Shown here: positions 34,692-42,913 of the stretch, piece by piece
Layout: each line of letters starts with the position of its first letter
Position numbering within the stretch: position 1 is the first letter of the stretch
Origin: Comamonadaceae bacterium 2PF
GTDB taxonomy: Bacteria; Pseudomonadota; Gammaproteobacteria; Burkholderiales; Burkholderiaceae_C
DNA length: 64,000 bases
Assembly: GCA_005502875.1 (NCBI GenBank)
Contig: SCMV01000015.1
Location: forward strand, 17,756 to 81,755
Reading direction: 5' to 3'
Notes under the pieces: model-generated
Told to the model about the DNA's origin: nothing
The model's database searches: none
Seen by the model: the letters and a program-made list of their open reading frames with translations, nothing else
Position numbers and translations under genes: made by a program

Positions 34692-35384
34692 TCACGAGGT
34701 GTGCGAGCAAGGCTCGGGCACGTCCTTGGCGGCGCCGGTGGCAGCTGCCGCCTCGAGGTGCCGCTGGTGCAAGGCTTGCACCGCCACCAGCGCCAGCAAA
34801 GCGCCCACGCACTCCAGGATCTCTTCGTACAACACGTCTTCGCCCAGCCAATGGTCCATCACCTGCGACACGGCCAGGGCCACGAAGGAGCCCAGCAGCA
34901 ACCGGCCGACCGGGTTGCGCCACCCTCGGCGCAGCACCATGAAGCGAAACAGGTGCCAGCTGGCGACCAAACCAGCCACCAGGCTGCCGCCCACCGCGAG
35001 GGCCTCGGCCAGTCGCCGCGACCAGTGCACGGCAGGGTCCAGGTAATGCGACAGCTGCATCAAGGCCTTGCCACTGGGGATGAGCTCCGGCGGGATGCCT
35101 TGCTCGCGCACGGCGAGGTTGGCGCAAACCACCGCCAGCGCCAGCGCCACACCAGGGGTGGGACGGTGCAGGACCAGCAAGCTGGCGCCCGCGACAAACC
35201 AGACGATCACAGAGGTCGTCTCGACCGGCCCGTTTTCGGTGGCGAACCAGTTGCCCAGATCGGGCCAGACCAGGCCTGACGCCGTGGCCGCGATGGCCAG
35301 CAGGGCCACCAACCAAGTCAGAAATACATGGGTTTTATCGGACATTTCAATGCAACGGCCAGCCACTCGGGATGAATCACGCAT
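34692..35384 (-). CDS. Predicted multi-span membrane protein
   Basis: About 230 residues from ATG 35384, which follows GGAGGTG; a second Met lies 14 codons later. Around five to six hydrophobic segments are visible (FLTWLVALLAIAATASGLVW, TTSVIVWFVAGASLLVL, ALALAVVCANLA, ALAVGGSLVAGLVASWHLF, LLLGSFVALAVSQVM, ECVGALLALVAVQAL). No charged active-site motif or known family was recognised. It is convergent with the amidase gene and divergent from argA. Confidence 0.68.
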   Translation of the reverse strand: MRDSSRVAGRCIEMSDKTHVFLTWLVALLAIAATASGLVWPDLGNWFATENGPVETTSVIVWFVAGASLLVLHRPTPGVALALAVVCANLAVREQGIPPELIPSGKALMQLSHYLDPAVHWSRRLAEALAVGGSLVAGLVASWHLFRFMVLRRGWRNPVGRLLLGSFVALAVSQVMDHWLGEDVLYEEILECVGALLALVAVQALHQRHLEAAAATGAAKDVPEPCSHTS

Positions 35385-35496
35385 TTTGACACCTCCATGA
35401 CAATGGCGCCCGCCGAGCGGCCCATTGCCTGAAACCGCTAACATTGGACCTGTCACGCTCAAGAGCCCTGCGAGCGTCCGCATTCCCCCGCCCTCC

Positions 35497-36882
35497 ATGG
35501 ACCTTGTCTTCCCCCACCTGTTCGTGCCCTGGTTTCGCTCGGTGGCACCACACATCCACGCCCACCGGGGCAAGACCTTCGTGGTCGGGCTCTCGGGCGA
35601 GCTGATTGCCGCAGGCAAGCTCGCCAGCTTCGTGCAAGACCTCGCGCTCATGCACGCCATGGGCATCAAGGTCGTGCTGGCCCACGGTTTTCGCCCTCAG
35701 CTTGAAGAACAGCTGCGCGCCAAGGGGCAGGAATCCCGCTTCAGCCACGGCATGCGCATCACCGACGAGGTCGCCCTCGACTGCGCCCAGGAGGCCGCTG
35801 GCCAGCTGCGCTACGAGATCGAAGCCGCCTTCTCGCTGGGCCTGCCCAACACCCCGATGGCAGGCGCGGCCATCAGCCTGATCTCGGGCAACTTCATCAC
35901 CGCCCGCCCGGTCGGCATCGTTGACGGGGTGGACTTCAAGCACACCGGCCTGGTCCGCAAGATCGACGCCATGGCCATCCGCCGCGCCATCGACACCGGC
36001 TCGCTGGTCATGCTCTCGCCCTTCGGCTTTTCGCACACCGGCGAGGCCTTCAACCTGAGCATGGAAGACGTGGCCACCAGCGCCGCCATCGCCCTGCAGG
36101 CCGACAAGCTCATCTTCGTGACCGAGGTGCGCGGCATCTTGCAGGCGATCGTGCAGGACCCGGTGCAGGCCGATGCGCTCGAGGCCCGTCACCACAACGA
36201 CCCCGACGCAGAAATCGACCAGGAGCTCGCGCTGGCAGAGGCCAAGCGCCTGCTGGCCTCGCTGCCCAACCCGACCGAGCCCACCGACACGGCCTTCTAC
36301 CTTCAGCACGCGGTCAAGGCCAGCGAAGGCGGCGTCGAGCGCGTGCACATCATCCCCTTCAAGGTCGATGGTGCCCTGCTGATGGAAGTGTTCACGCACG
36401 ATGGCGTGGGCACCATGATCGTCGACGAAAAGCTCGAAAGCCTGCGCGAGGCATCCCCCGACGACGTCGGCGGCATCCTGCAGCTCATCGAGCCCTTCGA
36501 GCAGGACGGCACGCTGGTCAAACGCAGTCGCACCGAGATCGAACGCGACGTCGCGCAGTACACCGTGATCGAGCACGACGGCGTGATCTTCGGCTGCGCG
36601 GCGCTCTACCCCTACCCCGAGGCCGGCACCGCCGAGATGGCCGCACTCACCATCTCACCCAGCGTGCAAGGCCAAGGGGACGGCGAACGCATCCTCAAGC
36701 GCATCGAGCAGCGCGCGCGGGCCATGGGCTTGCAGACGCTGTTCGTGCTCACCACCCGAACCATGCACTGGTTCAACAAGCGCGGGTTCGCTCCCGTGGA
36801 CCCGGACTGGCTGCCCGAGGCGCGCAAGCGGTCCTACAAGTGGGACCGCCGCTCGCAGGTGCTCGTCAAGCACCTCAAGTGA
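35497..36882 (+). CDS. argA: N-acetylglutamate synthase ArgA
   Basis: A 461-residue enzyme making N-acetylglutamate from acetyl-CoA and glutamate, the first step of arginine synthesis. The N-terminal amino-acid-kinase-like domain (about 1-290) contains KTFVVGLSGELIA and FRPQLEEQL. The C-terminal GNAT domain (about 310-450) has AALTISPSVQGQGDGERIL as the acetyl-CoA loop. Start 35497 matches the family beginning (MDLVFPHLFVPWFRSVAP). The N-terminal domain normally binds arginine for feedback inhibition. The yggX gene follows 57 bp later. Confidence 0.95.
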   Translation: MDLVFPHLFVPWFRSVAPHIHAHRGKTFVVGLSGELIAAGKLASFVQDLALMHAMGIKVVLAHGFRPQLEEQLRAKGQESRFSHGMRITDEVALDCAQEAAGQLRYEIEAAFSLGLPNTPMAGAAISLISGNFITARPVGIVDGVDFKHTGLVRKIDAMAIRRAIDTGSLVMLSPFGFSHTGEAFNLSMEDVATSAAIALQADKLIFVTEVRGILQAIVQDPVQADALEARHHNDPDAEIDQELALAEAKRLLASLPNPTEPTDTAFYLQHAVKASEGGVERVHIIPFKVDGALLMEVFTHDGVGTMIVDEKLESLREASPDDVGGILQLIEPFEQDGTLVKRSRTEIERDVAQYTVIEHDGVIFGCAALYPYPEAGTAEMAALTISPSVQGQGDGERILKRIEQRARAMGLQTLFVLTTRTMHWFNKRGFAPVDPDWLPEARKRSYKWDRRSQVLVKHLK

Positions 36883-36939
36883 GCCCCTCGCCCCATTCAT
36901 CAGATTCCTCAGATCAGACAAGAAAGCAAAGGCCCCCAC

Positions 36940-37212
36940 ATGGCACGCACCATCCAATGTTCCTACCTCAAAAAAGAAGGTGAAGGCATGGACTTCGCCC
37001 CTTACCCGGGTGAACTGGGCAAACGCATCTACAACGAAGTCAGCAAGGAAGCCTGGCAGCTTTGGATGAAGCACCAGACCATGCTGGTCAACGAGAACCG
37101 CCTGAACCTGGCCGACGCCCGCGCCCGCCAATACCTGGCCCGGCAGATGGAGCAGTTCTTCTTCGGCGAAGGGGCTGAGCAGGTCCAGGGCTACGTGCCC
37201 CCCTCTGCTTGA
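36940..37212 (+). CDS. yggX: YggX, Fe(II) trafficking / Fe-S protection protein
   Basis: A 90-residue protein of exact family length. The N-terminal [14 protein letters not shown] with the single conserved cysteine and [29 protein letters not shown] are the YggX signature. The family protects Fe-S clusters against oxidation and helps iron delivery. It probably shares a transcript with argA, ended by the hairpin at 37359-37385. Confidence 0.96.
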   Translation: MARTIQCSYLKKEGEGMDFAPYPGELGKRIYNEVSKEAWQLWMKHQTMLVNENRLNLADARARQYLARQMEQFFFGEGAEQVQGYVPPSA

Positions 37213-37358
37213 GGGGAATCACCCCGGCGGGAACAAAAGCCGCACACCGTCGGCAGTTGACCCCACCGGTTCGGTGTAACCTTATGCAAAATAGTTCGGG
37301 AGCCCCGTTGTTGACGACAGACGCGAACGCCAGCGCCCTCAAGGCCTGCGCCCCTGCA

Positions 37359-37385
37359 CCAAGCCCCGGACAGCCCGGGGCTTGG
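37359..37385 (+). terminator. Hairpin terminator after yggX
   Basis: A perfect 11-bp stem CCAAGCCCCGG / CCGGGGCTTGG with a 5-base loop, followed only by TTT. The stem is very stable and the T-run short, so termination may be partial. It lies just upstream of the deacetylase gene. Confidence 0.6.
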
Positions 37386-37421
37386 TTTGCACACGGCACC
37401 TGCTCCTGACGACGGGAGAAG

Positions 37422-38372
37422 GTGGCCGCAACCGTGTTTTCTCCGAGCAAACTGGCGGGCGGCCCTCGGGCGGCCTTGCCCATCCTCATGTACCACCGGG
37501 TGCTCGATCGCCCGGACCCGTTGCAAGGTGAGCTCCACCTGGCTCGGGTGCTGGACACCCAGTTCCGCACGCTGCGGCAGTTTTTCAAGGTGCTGCCGCT
37601 GGACGAGGCCGCAGAGATGCTGACGGCTGGCAAGCTGCCTGCGCGCGCGGTTTGCATCACGTTCGACGATGGCTACCGCGACAACCACGACCTGGCGCTG
37701 CCCCTGCTGCAACGCCATGGGCTCACGGCCACGTTCTACGTGGCCAGCAGCTACCTCAACGGCGGGCTGATCTTCCACGACGTGCTGATCGAAACCATCC
37801 GGCACGCACCCACCGGCATCCTGGACCTGGGCATCGATGGGCTTGAGCGCCTGCCCATCAGCGACATGGCCTCGCGTGTGGCCGCCGTGCAGCACCTCAT
37901 GGGCGCCATGAAGTACCTGCCGCCATTGCAGCGACAGCAACTCTCGGAACGCCTGCTCGACACGCTGGGCGCGAATGCCCCGCGCTCGCTGATGATGAGC
38001 GACGAGCAAGTGCGCGCGATGTCTCGCAGCGGCATGAGCATCGGCGGGCACACCGCCCACCATGTGATCCTCTCGAAGCTGAGCCCCGAGGCCGCACGAG
38101 AGGAAATCGTGGCCAACCGCCAAACCCTCTCGAGCCTGATCAACAAACCATTGGTCTCGTTCGCCTACCCCAATGGCAAGCCAGGCATCGACTACGACGC
38201 CAGCCATGTCGATTTGGTGCGAGAACTGGGCTACCGCAACGCGGTCTCGACCCATTCTGCCGTGGGCACCCGCCAGGCAAACATCCTGGAGCTGCCCCGC
38301 TTCGTGCTCAACGAGACCACGCCCATTGGCGTGATCCTGCGCATGCTTCGGATGACCGCCTACGCGGTTTGA
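37422..38372 (+). CDS. Polysaccharide deacetylase family protein
   Basis: A 316-residue NodB-fold hydrolase with a GTG start. The metal-binding motif 1 is TFDDGYRDN (about residue 79) and motif 2 is GGHTAHH (about 205). ILMYHRV near residue 22 and FAYPNGKPG near 246 are typical of polysaccharide deacetylases linked to exopolysaccharide synthesis. No signal peptide is evident, so the site of action may be cytosolic or periplasmic-facing by other means. No glycosyltransferase genes lie nearby, so the substrate is unknown. Confidence 0.85.
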   Translation: MAATVFSPSKLAGGPRAALPILMYHRVLDRPDPLQGELHLARVLDTQFRTLRQFFKVLPLDEAAEMLTAGKLPARAVCITFDDGYRDNHDLALPLLQRHGLTATFYVASSYLNGGLIFHDVLIETIRHAPTGILDLGIDGLERLPISDMASRVAAVQHLMGAMKYLPPLQRQQLSERLLDTLGANAPRSLMMSDEQVRAMSRSGMSIGGHTAHHVILSKLSPEAAREEIVANRQTLSSLINKPLVSFAYPNGKPGIDYDASHVDLVRELGYRNAVSTHSAVGTRQANILELPRFVLNETTPIGVILRMLRMTAYAV

Positions 38373-38411
38373 GGCGGCCCACCAGAGCAGGGGCCACCTC
38401 CGGCGCGAACG

Positions 38412-39470
38412 TCAAGCCGGCATCAGGAAGTCACGGCTGATGCCATAACCCAGGTCGCCCACGCGATCGAGGAACTGCGTGAGGTAGGCATGCAGGCCGG
38501 TGGCCACGATCTCGTCGATGCGGCTGAACTGCAGGTCGGCGCGCAGGCGGCCGGCGCGGCGCAGGGTCTCATGGCTGTGGTCGTTGGCCACGGCGCGCAG
38601 GTTGCTCACCACCTCGTCCATGCAATAGACGAGCGAGCGCGGCATCTCGGCGCGCAGGATCAGCAGCTCGGCCACCTTCTCCGGTCGGATGACGTTGCGG
38701 TAGACCTTGCGGTAGACCTCGAAGGCCGAGACCGAGCGCAGCACAGCCGACCAGTGATAGAAGTCGACCTCCTTGCCCTCGTTGCCCGCGCCAGAGCCGA
38801 AGAACTCGGTGTTGCGCGCGTGGAACTTCACGTCGAGCAGGCGCGCGGTGTTGTCGGCGCGTTCCAGGAAGGTGCCGATGCGCTGGAAGTGGAAGGACTC
38901 GTCCTGCAGCATGGTGCCCAGCGTCACGCCACGTGAGAGGTGAGAGCGGAACTTCACCCACTCGAACAGCTCGGCCGGGTCCTTGGCCAGGGCCCCCGCC
39001 TTGATGAGGCGGTTGAACTCGAGCCAGGTCTGGTTCATGGTCTCCCAGACCTCGGTGGTCAGGGCCCCACGCACCGCGCGGGCGTTTTCCCGGGCGGCGC
39101 GCAGGCAATTGAGGATGCTCGACGGGTTGCCCGCGTCGGTGACCATGAACGTCATGACGTCGCGCGCATTGACCTCGTCATGTTTGTTGCGGTACTCCTG
39201 CATCAGCTCGCTGATGCTGAGCAGGCCCTGCCAGCCTTGCAGGGCCGATTCGCTCGACTGCGGCAGCAGCGAGGTCTGGTAATTGACGTCGAGCAGGCGC
39301 GCGGTGTTTTCGGCGCGTTCCATGTAACGGGCCATCCAGAAGAGGTGGTCGGCGGTGCGCGACAGCATGGGCTTGGTCTCCAGGTGCGAGGCGCTTGCTG
39401 CTCGCAAGGCCCCGGTTTCGGTCTCGATCAGTTGGGAGGGCAGGTGGTCTTCGATGCGTTCATTGAGCAT
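38412..39470 (-). CDS. Alpha-E domain protein
   Basis: A 352-residue all-helical protein of the alpha-E family (COG2307). The typical block LSRTADHLFWMARYMERAENTARLLDV starts at about residue 36. The 34-residue N-terminal extension is kept because AAGGAGG lies seven bases before ATG 39470. The second half repeats the pattern (RIGTFLERADNTARLLDVKF). Alpha-E proteins always accompany circularly permuted ATP-grasp ligases and transglutaminase-like proteins in predicted ribosome-independent peptide synthesis. It is 13 bp downstream of the ATP-grasp gene, in one operon. Confidence 0.88.
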   Translation of the reverse strand: MLNERIEDHLPSQLIETETGALRAASASHLETKPMLSRTADHLFWMARYMERAENTARLLDVNYQTSLLPQSSESALQGWQGLLSISELMQEYRNKHDEVNARDVMTFMVTDAGNPSSILNCLRAARENARAVRGALTTEVWETMNQTWLEFNRLIKAGALAKDPAELFEWVKFRSHLSRGVTLGTMLQDESFHFQRIGTFLERADNTARLLDVKFHARNTEFFGSGAGNEGKEVDFYHWSAVLRSVSAFEVYRKVYRNVIRPEKVAELLILRAEMPRSLVYCMDEVVSNLRAVANDHSHETLRRAGRLRADLQFSRIDEIVATGLHAYLTQFLDRVGDLGYGISRDFLMPA

Positions 39471-39483
39471 GGCCAGGCCTCCT

Positions 39484-40929
39484 TCAGCTTTCCAGAACCC
39501 AGGTGTCCTTGGTGCCGCCGCCCTGCGAGCTGTTGACCACGAGCGAGCCCTCTTTCAAGGCCACACGGGTCAGGCCTCCGGGCACCATCTGCACGGTCTT
39601 GCCGGAGAGCACAAAGGGGCGCAGGTCGATGTGGCGCGGCGCGATGCCGCTTTCCACGAACGTCGGACAGGTCGACAGCGACAGCGTGGGCTGGGCGATG
39701 TAGTTGCTCGGGTTGGCGAGCAGCGCTTTGCGGAAGTCCTCGATCTGGGCCTTGGTCGAAGCCGGGCCCACCAACATGCCGTAGCCGCCCGCGCCGTGCA
39801 CTTCCTTGACAACGAGTTCACCCAGGTGATCCAGCGTGTACTGCAGGTCGGCCTTGTCGCGGCAGATGTGGGTGGGCACGTTCTGCAGGATGGGCTTCTC
39901 ACCGAGGTAGAACTCGATCATCTTGGGCACGTAGGGGTAGATCGACTTGTCGTCGGCGATGCCAGTGCCGAACGCATTGGCCAGCGTGACGTTGCCGGCG
40001 CGGTAGGCGCGCAGCAAGCCGGCCACGCCCAGGGTCGAGTCCTTGCGGAAGACCTCCGGGTCCATGAAGTCGTCGTCGACGCGGCGGTAGATGACGTCCA
40101 CGCGCTGAGGCCCGCGCGTGGTGCGCATGTAGACGAAGTCATCCTTGACGAAGAGGTCCTTGCCCTCGACCAGCTCGATGCCCATCTGCTGCGCCAGGAA
40201 GGCGTGCTCGAAGTAGGCCGAGTTGTACATGCCGGGGGTGAGCACCACGGCGGTCGGCTCGTTCACCGAAGCCGGCGCCAGCGCGCGCAGGGTGTCAAGC
40301 AACAGGTCGGGATAATGCGCCACCGGCGCGATGCGGTGCTCGGCGAACAGATCTGGGAAAAGCCGCATCATCATCTTGCGGTTCTCGAGCATGTAGCTCA
40401 CGCCCGAGGGCACGCGCAAGTTGTCTTCGAGCACGTAATAGGTGCCGCTGCCATCGGGGTTGCAGGCCCGCACGATGTCGATGCCCGAGATGATGGAGTA
40501 GATGCCGCCGGGCACGGTCACGCCCATCATCTCCTTGCGGAACTGGGCGTTGTTGAGCACCGGCTCCGAGGGGATGACACCAGCCTTGAGGATTTCCTGA
40601 TCGTGGTAGATGTCGTCCAGGAATCGATTGAGCGCGGTGACACGCTGCTTGAGACCCTTTTCCATCTCCTTCCACTCGTGGCTGGGGATGATGCGCGGGA
40701 TCAGGTCGAAAGGAATGAGGCGTTCGGTGCCCGAACCATCCTCGTCCTTGTCACCGTAGACCGCGAAGGTGATGCCCACGCGGCGGAAAATCATCTCGGC
40801 CTCGTCGCGCCGGGAAGACATCAGCTCCTGCGGCTGGCGGCCGAGCCAGCGTTCGTAGGTCTGGTAGTGGTCGCGCACCTGCTTGTCGGCGCCGGCGCTG
40901 CTGGCGTGCATCTCGTCGAAGAATCGCAT
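39484..40929 (-). CDS. Circularly permuted ATP-grasp type 2 protein
   Basis: A 481-residue member of COG2308. Landmarks are the N-terminal [72 protein letters not shown] (the ATP-binding Lys/Gly loop) and ending with [12 protein letters not shown]. The family is predicted to join amino acids or peptides using ATP through acyl-phosphate chemistry. It heads the operon with the alpha-E gene. A sigma-54 promoter and NtrC-type sites lie upstream, so expression is probably induced by nitrogen limitation. Confidence 0.9.
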   Translation of the reverse strand: MRFFDEMHASSAGADKQVRDHYQTYERWLGRQPQELMSSRRDEAEMIFRRVGITFAVYGDKDEDGSGTERLIPFDLIPRIIPSHEWKEMEKGLKQRVTALNRFLDDIYHDQEILKAGVIPSEPVLNNAQFRKEMMGVTVPGGIYSIISGIDIVRACNPDGSGTYYVLEDNLRVPSGVSYMLENRKMMMRLFPDLFAEHRIAPVAHYPDLLLDTLRALAPASVNEPTAVVLTPGMYNSAYFEHAFLAQQMGIELVEGKDLFVKDDFVYMRTTRGPQRVDVIYRRVDDDFMDPEVFRKDSTLGVAGLLRAYRAGNVTLANAFGTGIADDKSIYPYVPKMIEFYLGEKPILQNVPTHICRDKADLQYTLDHLGELVVKEVHGAGGYGMLVGPASTKAQIEDFRKALLANPSNYIAQPTLSLSTCPTFVESGIAPRHIDLRPFVLSGKTVQMVPGGLTRVALKEGSLVVNSSQGGGTKDTWVLES

Positions 40930-40975
40930 CGGGTGACCCTCTTGGGGCTTTCAGAAACAGCGGTAGGCAAGCCAA

Positions 40976-40991
40976 TGCACTAACCGTGCCA
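40976..40991 (-). promoter_or_regulatory. Sigma-54 promoter of the ATP-grasp/alpha-E operon
   Basis: Read on the minus strand the site is TGGCACGGTTAGTGCA. It matches the consensus TGGCACG-N4-TTGCW at all positions but one (G for T in the -12 element), with correct GG/GC spacing. It would start transcription about 35 bases before the ATG at 40929. Confidence 0.75.
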
Positions 40992-41003
40992 GCCCGCAAA
41001 ACT

Positions 41004-41127
41004 TGCACCAAGACAGAACCCGACAGACCGACCGCGTTGCCCCGGATGCAACCACATGGTGCACCACCGATTGAGACTGGTGCAAGCCACCGGGTCAAAG
41101 CGGATGCATTCGCTGTATCGCGCACCA
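41004..41127. promoter_or_regulatory. Cluster of NtrC-like enhancer sites
   Basis: TGCACCA at 41004-41010, the palindrome TGGTGCACCA at 41057-41066, TGGTGCA at 41078-41084 and GCACCA at 41122-41127. The known NtrC consensus is TGCACC-N5-GGTGCA. The cluster lies 15-135 bp upstream of the sigma-54 promoter, where enhancer sites belong. The interval 40930-41199 holds no gene. Confidence 0.65.
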
Positions 41128-41199
41128 ACATGTTCACCCACAAGGCGTCAGTGTGTGATGCGCGCGCCACAGGCCGCCGTGGCAAGCCAGCCAGGCAGC

Positions 41200-41225
41200 C
41201 CAAAAAAAAGGCACCGAGAGGTGCC
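41200..41225 (-). terminator. Intrinsic terminator of the PEP-CTERM-like gene
   Basis: On the minus strand the stem AAGGCACC / GGTGCCTT with a 4-base loop runs into eight T residues. It sits 28 bp after the stop codon at 41254 and isolates this gene from the nitrogen-type promoter region. Confidence 0.88.
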
Positions 41226-41253
41226 TTGTGCCGAATCGCCAGGGGCGAAATCG

Positions 41254-41850
41254 TCAAGCTTGAGCGCGGCCCGCCTGGCGACGGCGACTCCAGAGGACGG
41301 CAGCCGCCAGGCCCATCGCGGACAAGGCAAGCTGCGAGGCCTCCGGCGCCGGCGAAGCCACTGCGCTGAACGAATAGGCCCACTCGTTGACGGGCCAGAA
41401 CCCATCCGGGTTGTCCACGGAATGGCCGATGAACCGAAGCTTGTACGCGCCTTCAAGCAAATGCGAGAAGGTGAAGTTCAGGCGCGCGCTGCCCGGATCG
41501 AACGAATAAGTGCTCACGGGACCGCTGCTGCCTGCCGAATACAACTCCACCGAAGTGAAGAGGTAGGGCGTCAGGCCCGACGAAGACTGCCAGACCGAAC
41601 CGACCTGCCCGACGATGTCGGTGAACCGGTCGGAGGGCGAGACGGGGCTGTTACCCCAGCCAATGAAAAAGCCCTGGTCTCGGTAGAAGGAGCCCGGCTC
41701 CTGGGCGTAGGACACCCCGCCACGGAGGTTGCCTGCGCCGATGGGACGCGAACCTGGGCCCAGATCGGCCTGAGCGTGAGCGACCGCATGCATGCCCAAC
41801 CAGGCAGCAAGCAAGATGAGTTTGTGAAAGGCGTTCACATTCGTCCTCAT
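41254..41850 (-). CDS. Exported PEP-CTERM-like surface protein
   Basis: A 198-residue protein. A signal peptide (1-27, ending AHAQA) precedes a beta-rich domain with SSSGLTPYLFTSVELYSAG and LNFTFSHLLEGAYKLRFIGHSVDNPDG. The C-terminus has PAPEAS, a hydrophobic helix and an RRR-rich tail, the PEP-CTERM layout for exosortase-dependent sorting. The motif reads PEAS. ATG 41850 gives the proper signal peptide. No exosortase gene is in the window. Confidence 0.78.
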   Translation of the reverse strand: MRTNVNAFHKLILLAAWLGMHAVAHAQADLGPGSRPIGAGNLRGGVSYAQEPGSFYRDQGFFIGWGNSPVSPSDRFTDIVGQVGSVWQSSSGLTPYLFTSVELYSAGSSGPVSTYSFDPGSARLNFTFSHLLEGAYKLRFIGHSVDNPDGFWPVNEWAYSFSAVASPAPEASQLALSAMGLAAAVLWSRRRQAGRAQA

Positions 41851-41965
41851 GATTTTGGTATGCGGAAAGTCTATATGTAATTCAGAGCGTCGCGTCACAC
41901 ATCCCCAAGTCGGGTGCCCAGGGCTCGCCGAACCGATCGAAGGGACCAAAAACCGCCAAGCCGAA

Positions 41966-42913
41966 TCAGGAGGCTCGCTGCAGTCGGGTGGTCACGCGCA
42001 CGCCCAGGGTGTGGCGCCCGCCACCTCGGATGACACCTCGAAGCGGTGTGACATCGCCGAAGTCTCGCCCGTGAGCCACTCGAACATGGTGCACGCCCGG
42101 CACGCAATCGTTCGTCGGGTCAAGGTCCAACCAGTCATCTGAGCCAGGCAGCCCCAGCCCGGGCACCCAAACGCTGAGCCAGGCATGCGACGCGTCGGCT
42201 CCAACCAGGGCGACCTGCCCTGGTGGTGGCAAGGTCAGGAGGTAGCCGCTCACATAGCGGGCGGCCAACCCACTGGCGCGCAGGCATCCCAGCATGAGGT
42301 GGGCAAAGTCCTGGCAGACGCCCCGGCGGCGTTCGAACACCTCCAGGATCGGCGTGGAGATGTCGGTGGAGGCCGGCGCGTAGGTGAAGTCGCGGTGGAT
42401 TCGCCGCATCAGCTCGATGACCGACTCGGCCAGCGGGCGATCGTCGCGCAAGGACGCGCCAGCGTAGGCCCTCAACTCCGGGTGCAGCGGCACGAACGGC
42501 GACGCGTAGAGGTACTCGCTTGCGGCTTCGAAGGGAGCATGCGCGCAGTAAGCCAGCCGCTCTTTCACTTCGCCGCACGTGGGGCCCTGTTCGGGCGCCA
42601 GCGCCTGGTAACGGTGGAGGACCTCGACCTCGCTGCGCGCCAGCACGCGCAACTCGGCATGCGCCGCGTGCATGGCAAAGTAGGCCCGGCTGTTGCCGTG
42701 ACTGTCTCGCCTGACGCTGTGCTGCGCCGGGGTGGGCTCGACCACCATGTCGAACGAAAGCAGGCGCTGGCCACCGTCGGACAGGGGGCGCAAACAGGCG
42801 ATGTGCTGTGATTGCTCCACTGGGTGGTCGTAGTGGTAGAGGGTTTCGTGCTCGACCGACAACCGGGCGCTGCCGACTTCGGGTGTCGACACAGGCAGCT
42901 CAAGCACGCTCAT
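41966..42913 (-). CDS. Transglutaminase-like protein of the ATP-grasp set
   Basis: A 315-residue protein. The N-terminal bacterial transglutaminase-like beta domain (LSVEHETLYHYDHPVEQSQH) precedes the papain-like transglutaminase core. The catalytic Cys is in RRGVCQDFAHLM, His in DASHAWLSVWVPG, and Asp in DLDPTND. It would cleave or transfer amide bonds, perhaps on peptides made by the coupled ATP-grasp/alpha-E protein. ATG 42913 overlaps the upstream stop (ATGA), so translation is coupled. Confidence 0.9.
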   Translation of the reverse strand: MSVLELPVSTPEVGSARLSVEHETLYHYDHPVEQSQHIACLRPLSDGGQRLLSFDMVVEPTPAQHSVRRDSHGNSRAYFAMHAAHAELRVLARSEVEVLHRYQALAPEQGPTCGEVKERLAYCAHAPFEAASEYLYASPFVPLHPELRAYAGASLRDDRPLAESVIELMRRIHRDFTYAPASTDISTPILEVFERRRGVCQDFAHLMLGCLRASGLAARYVSGYLLTLPPPGQVALVGADASHAWLSVWVPGLGLPGSDDWLDLDPTNDCVPGVHHVRVAHGRDFGDVTPLRGVIRGGGRHTLGVRVTTRLQRAS

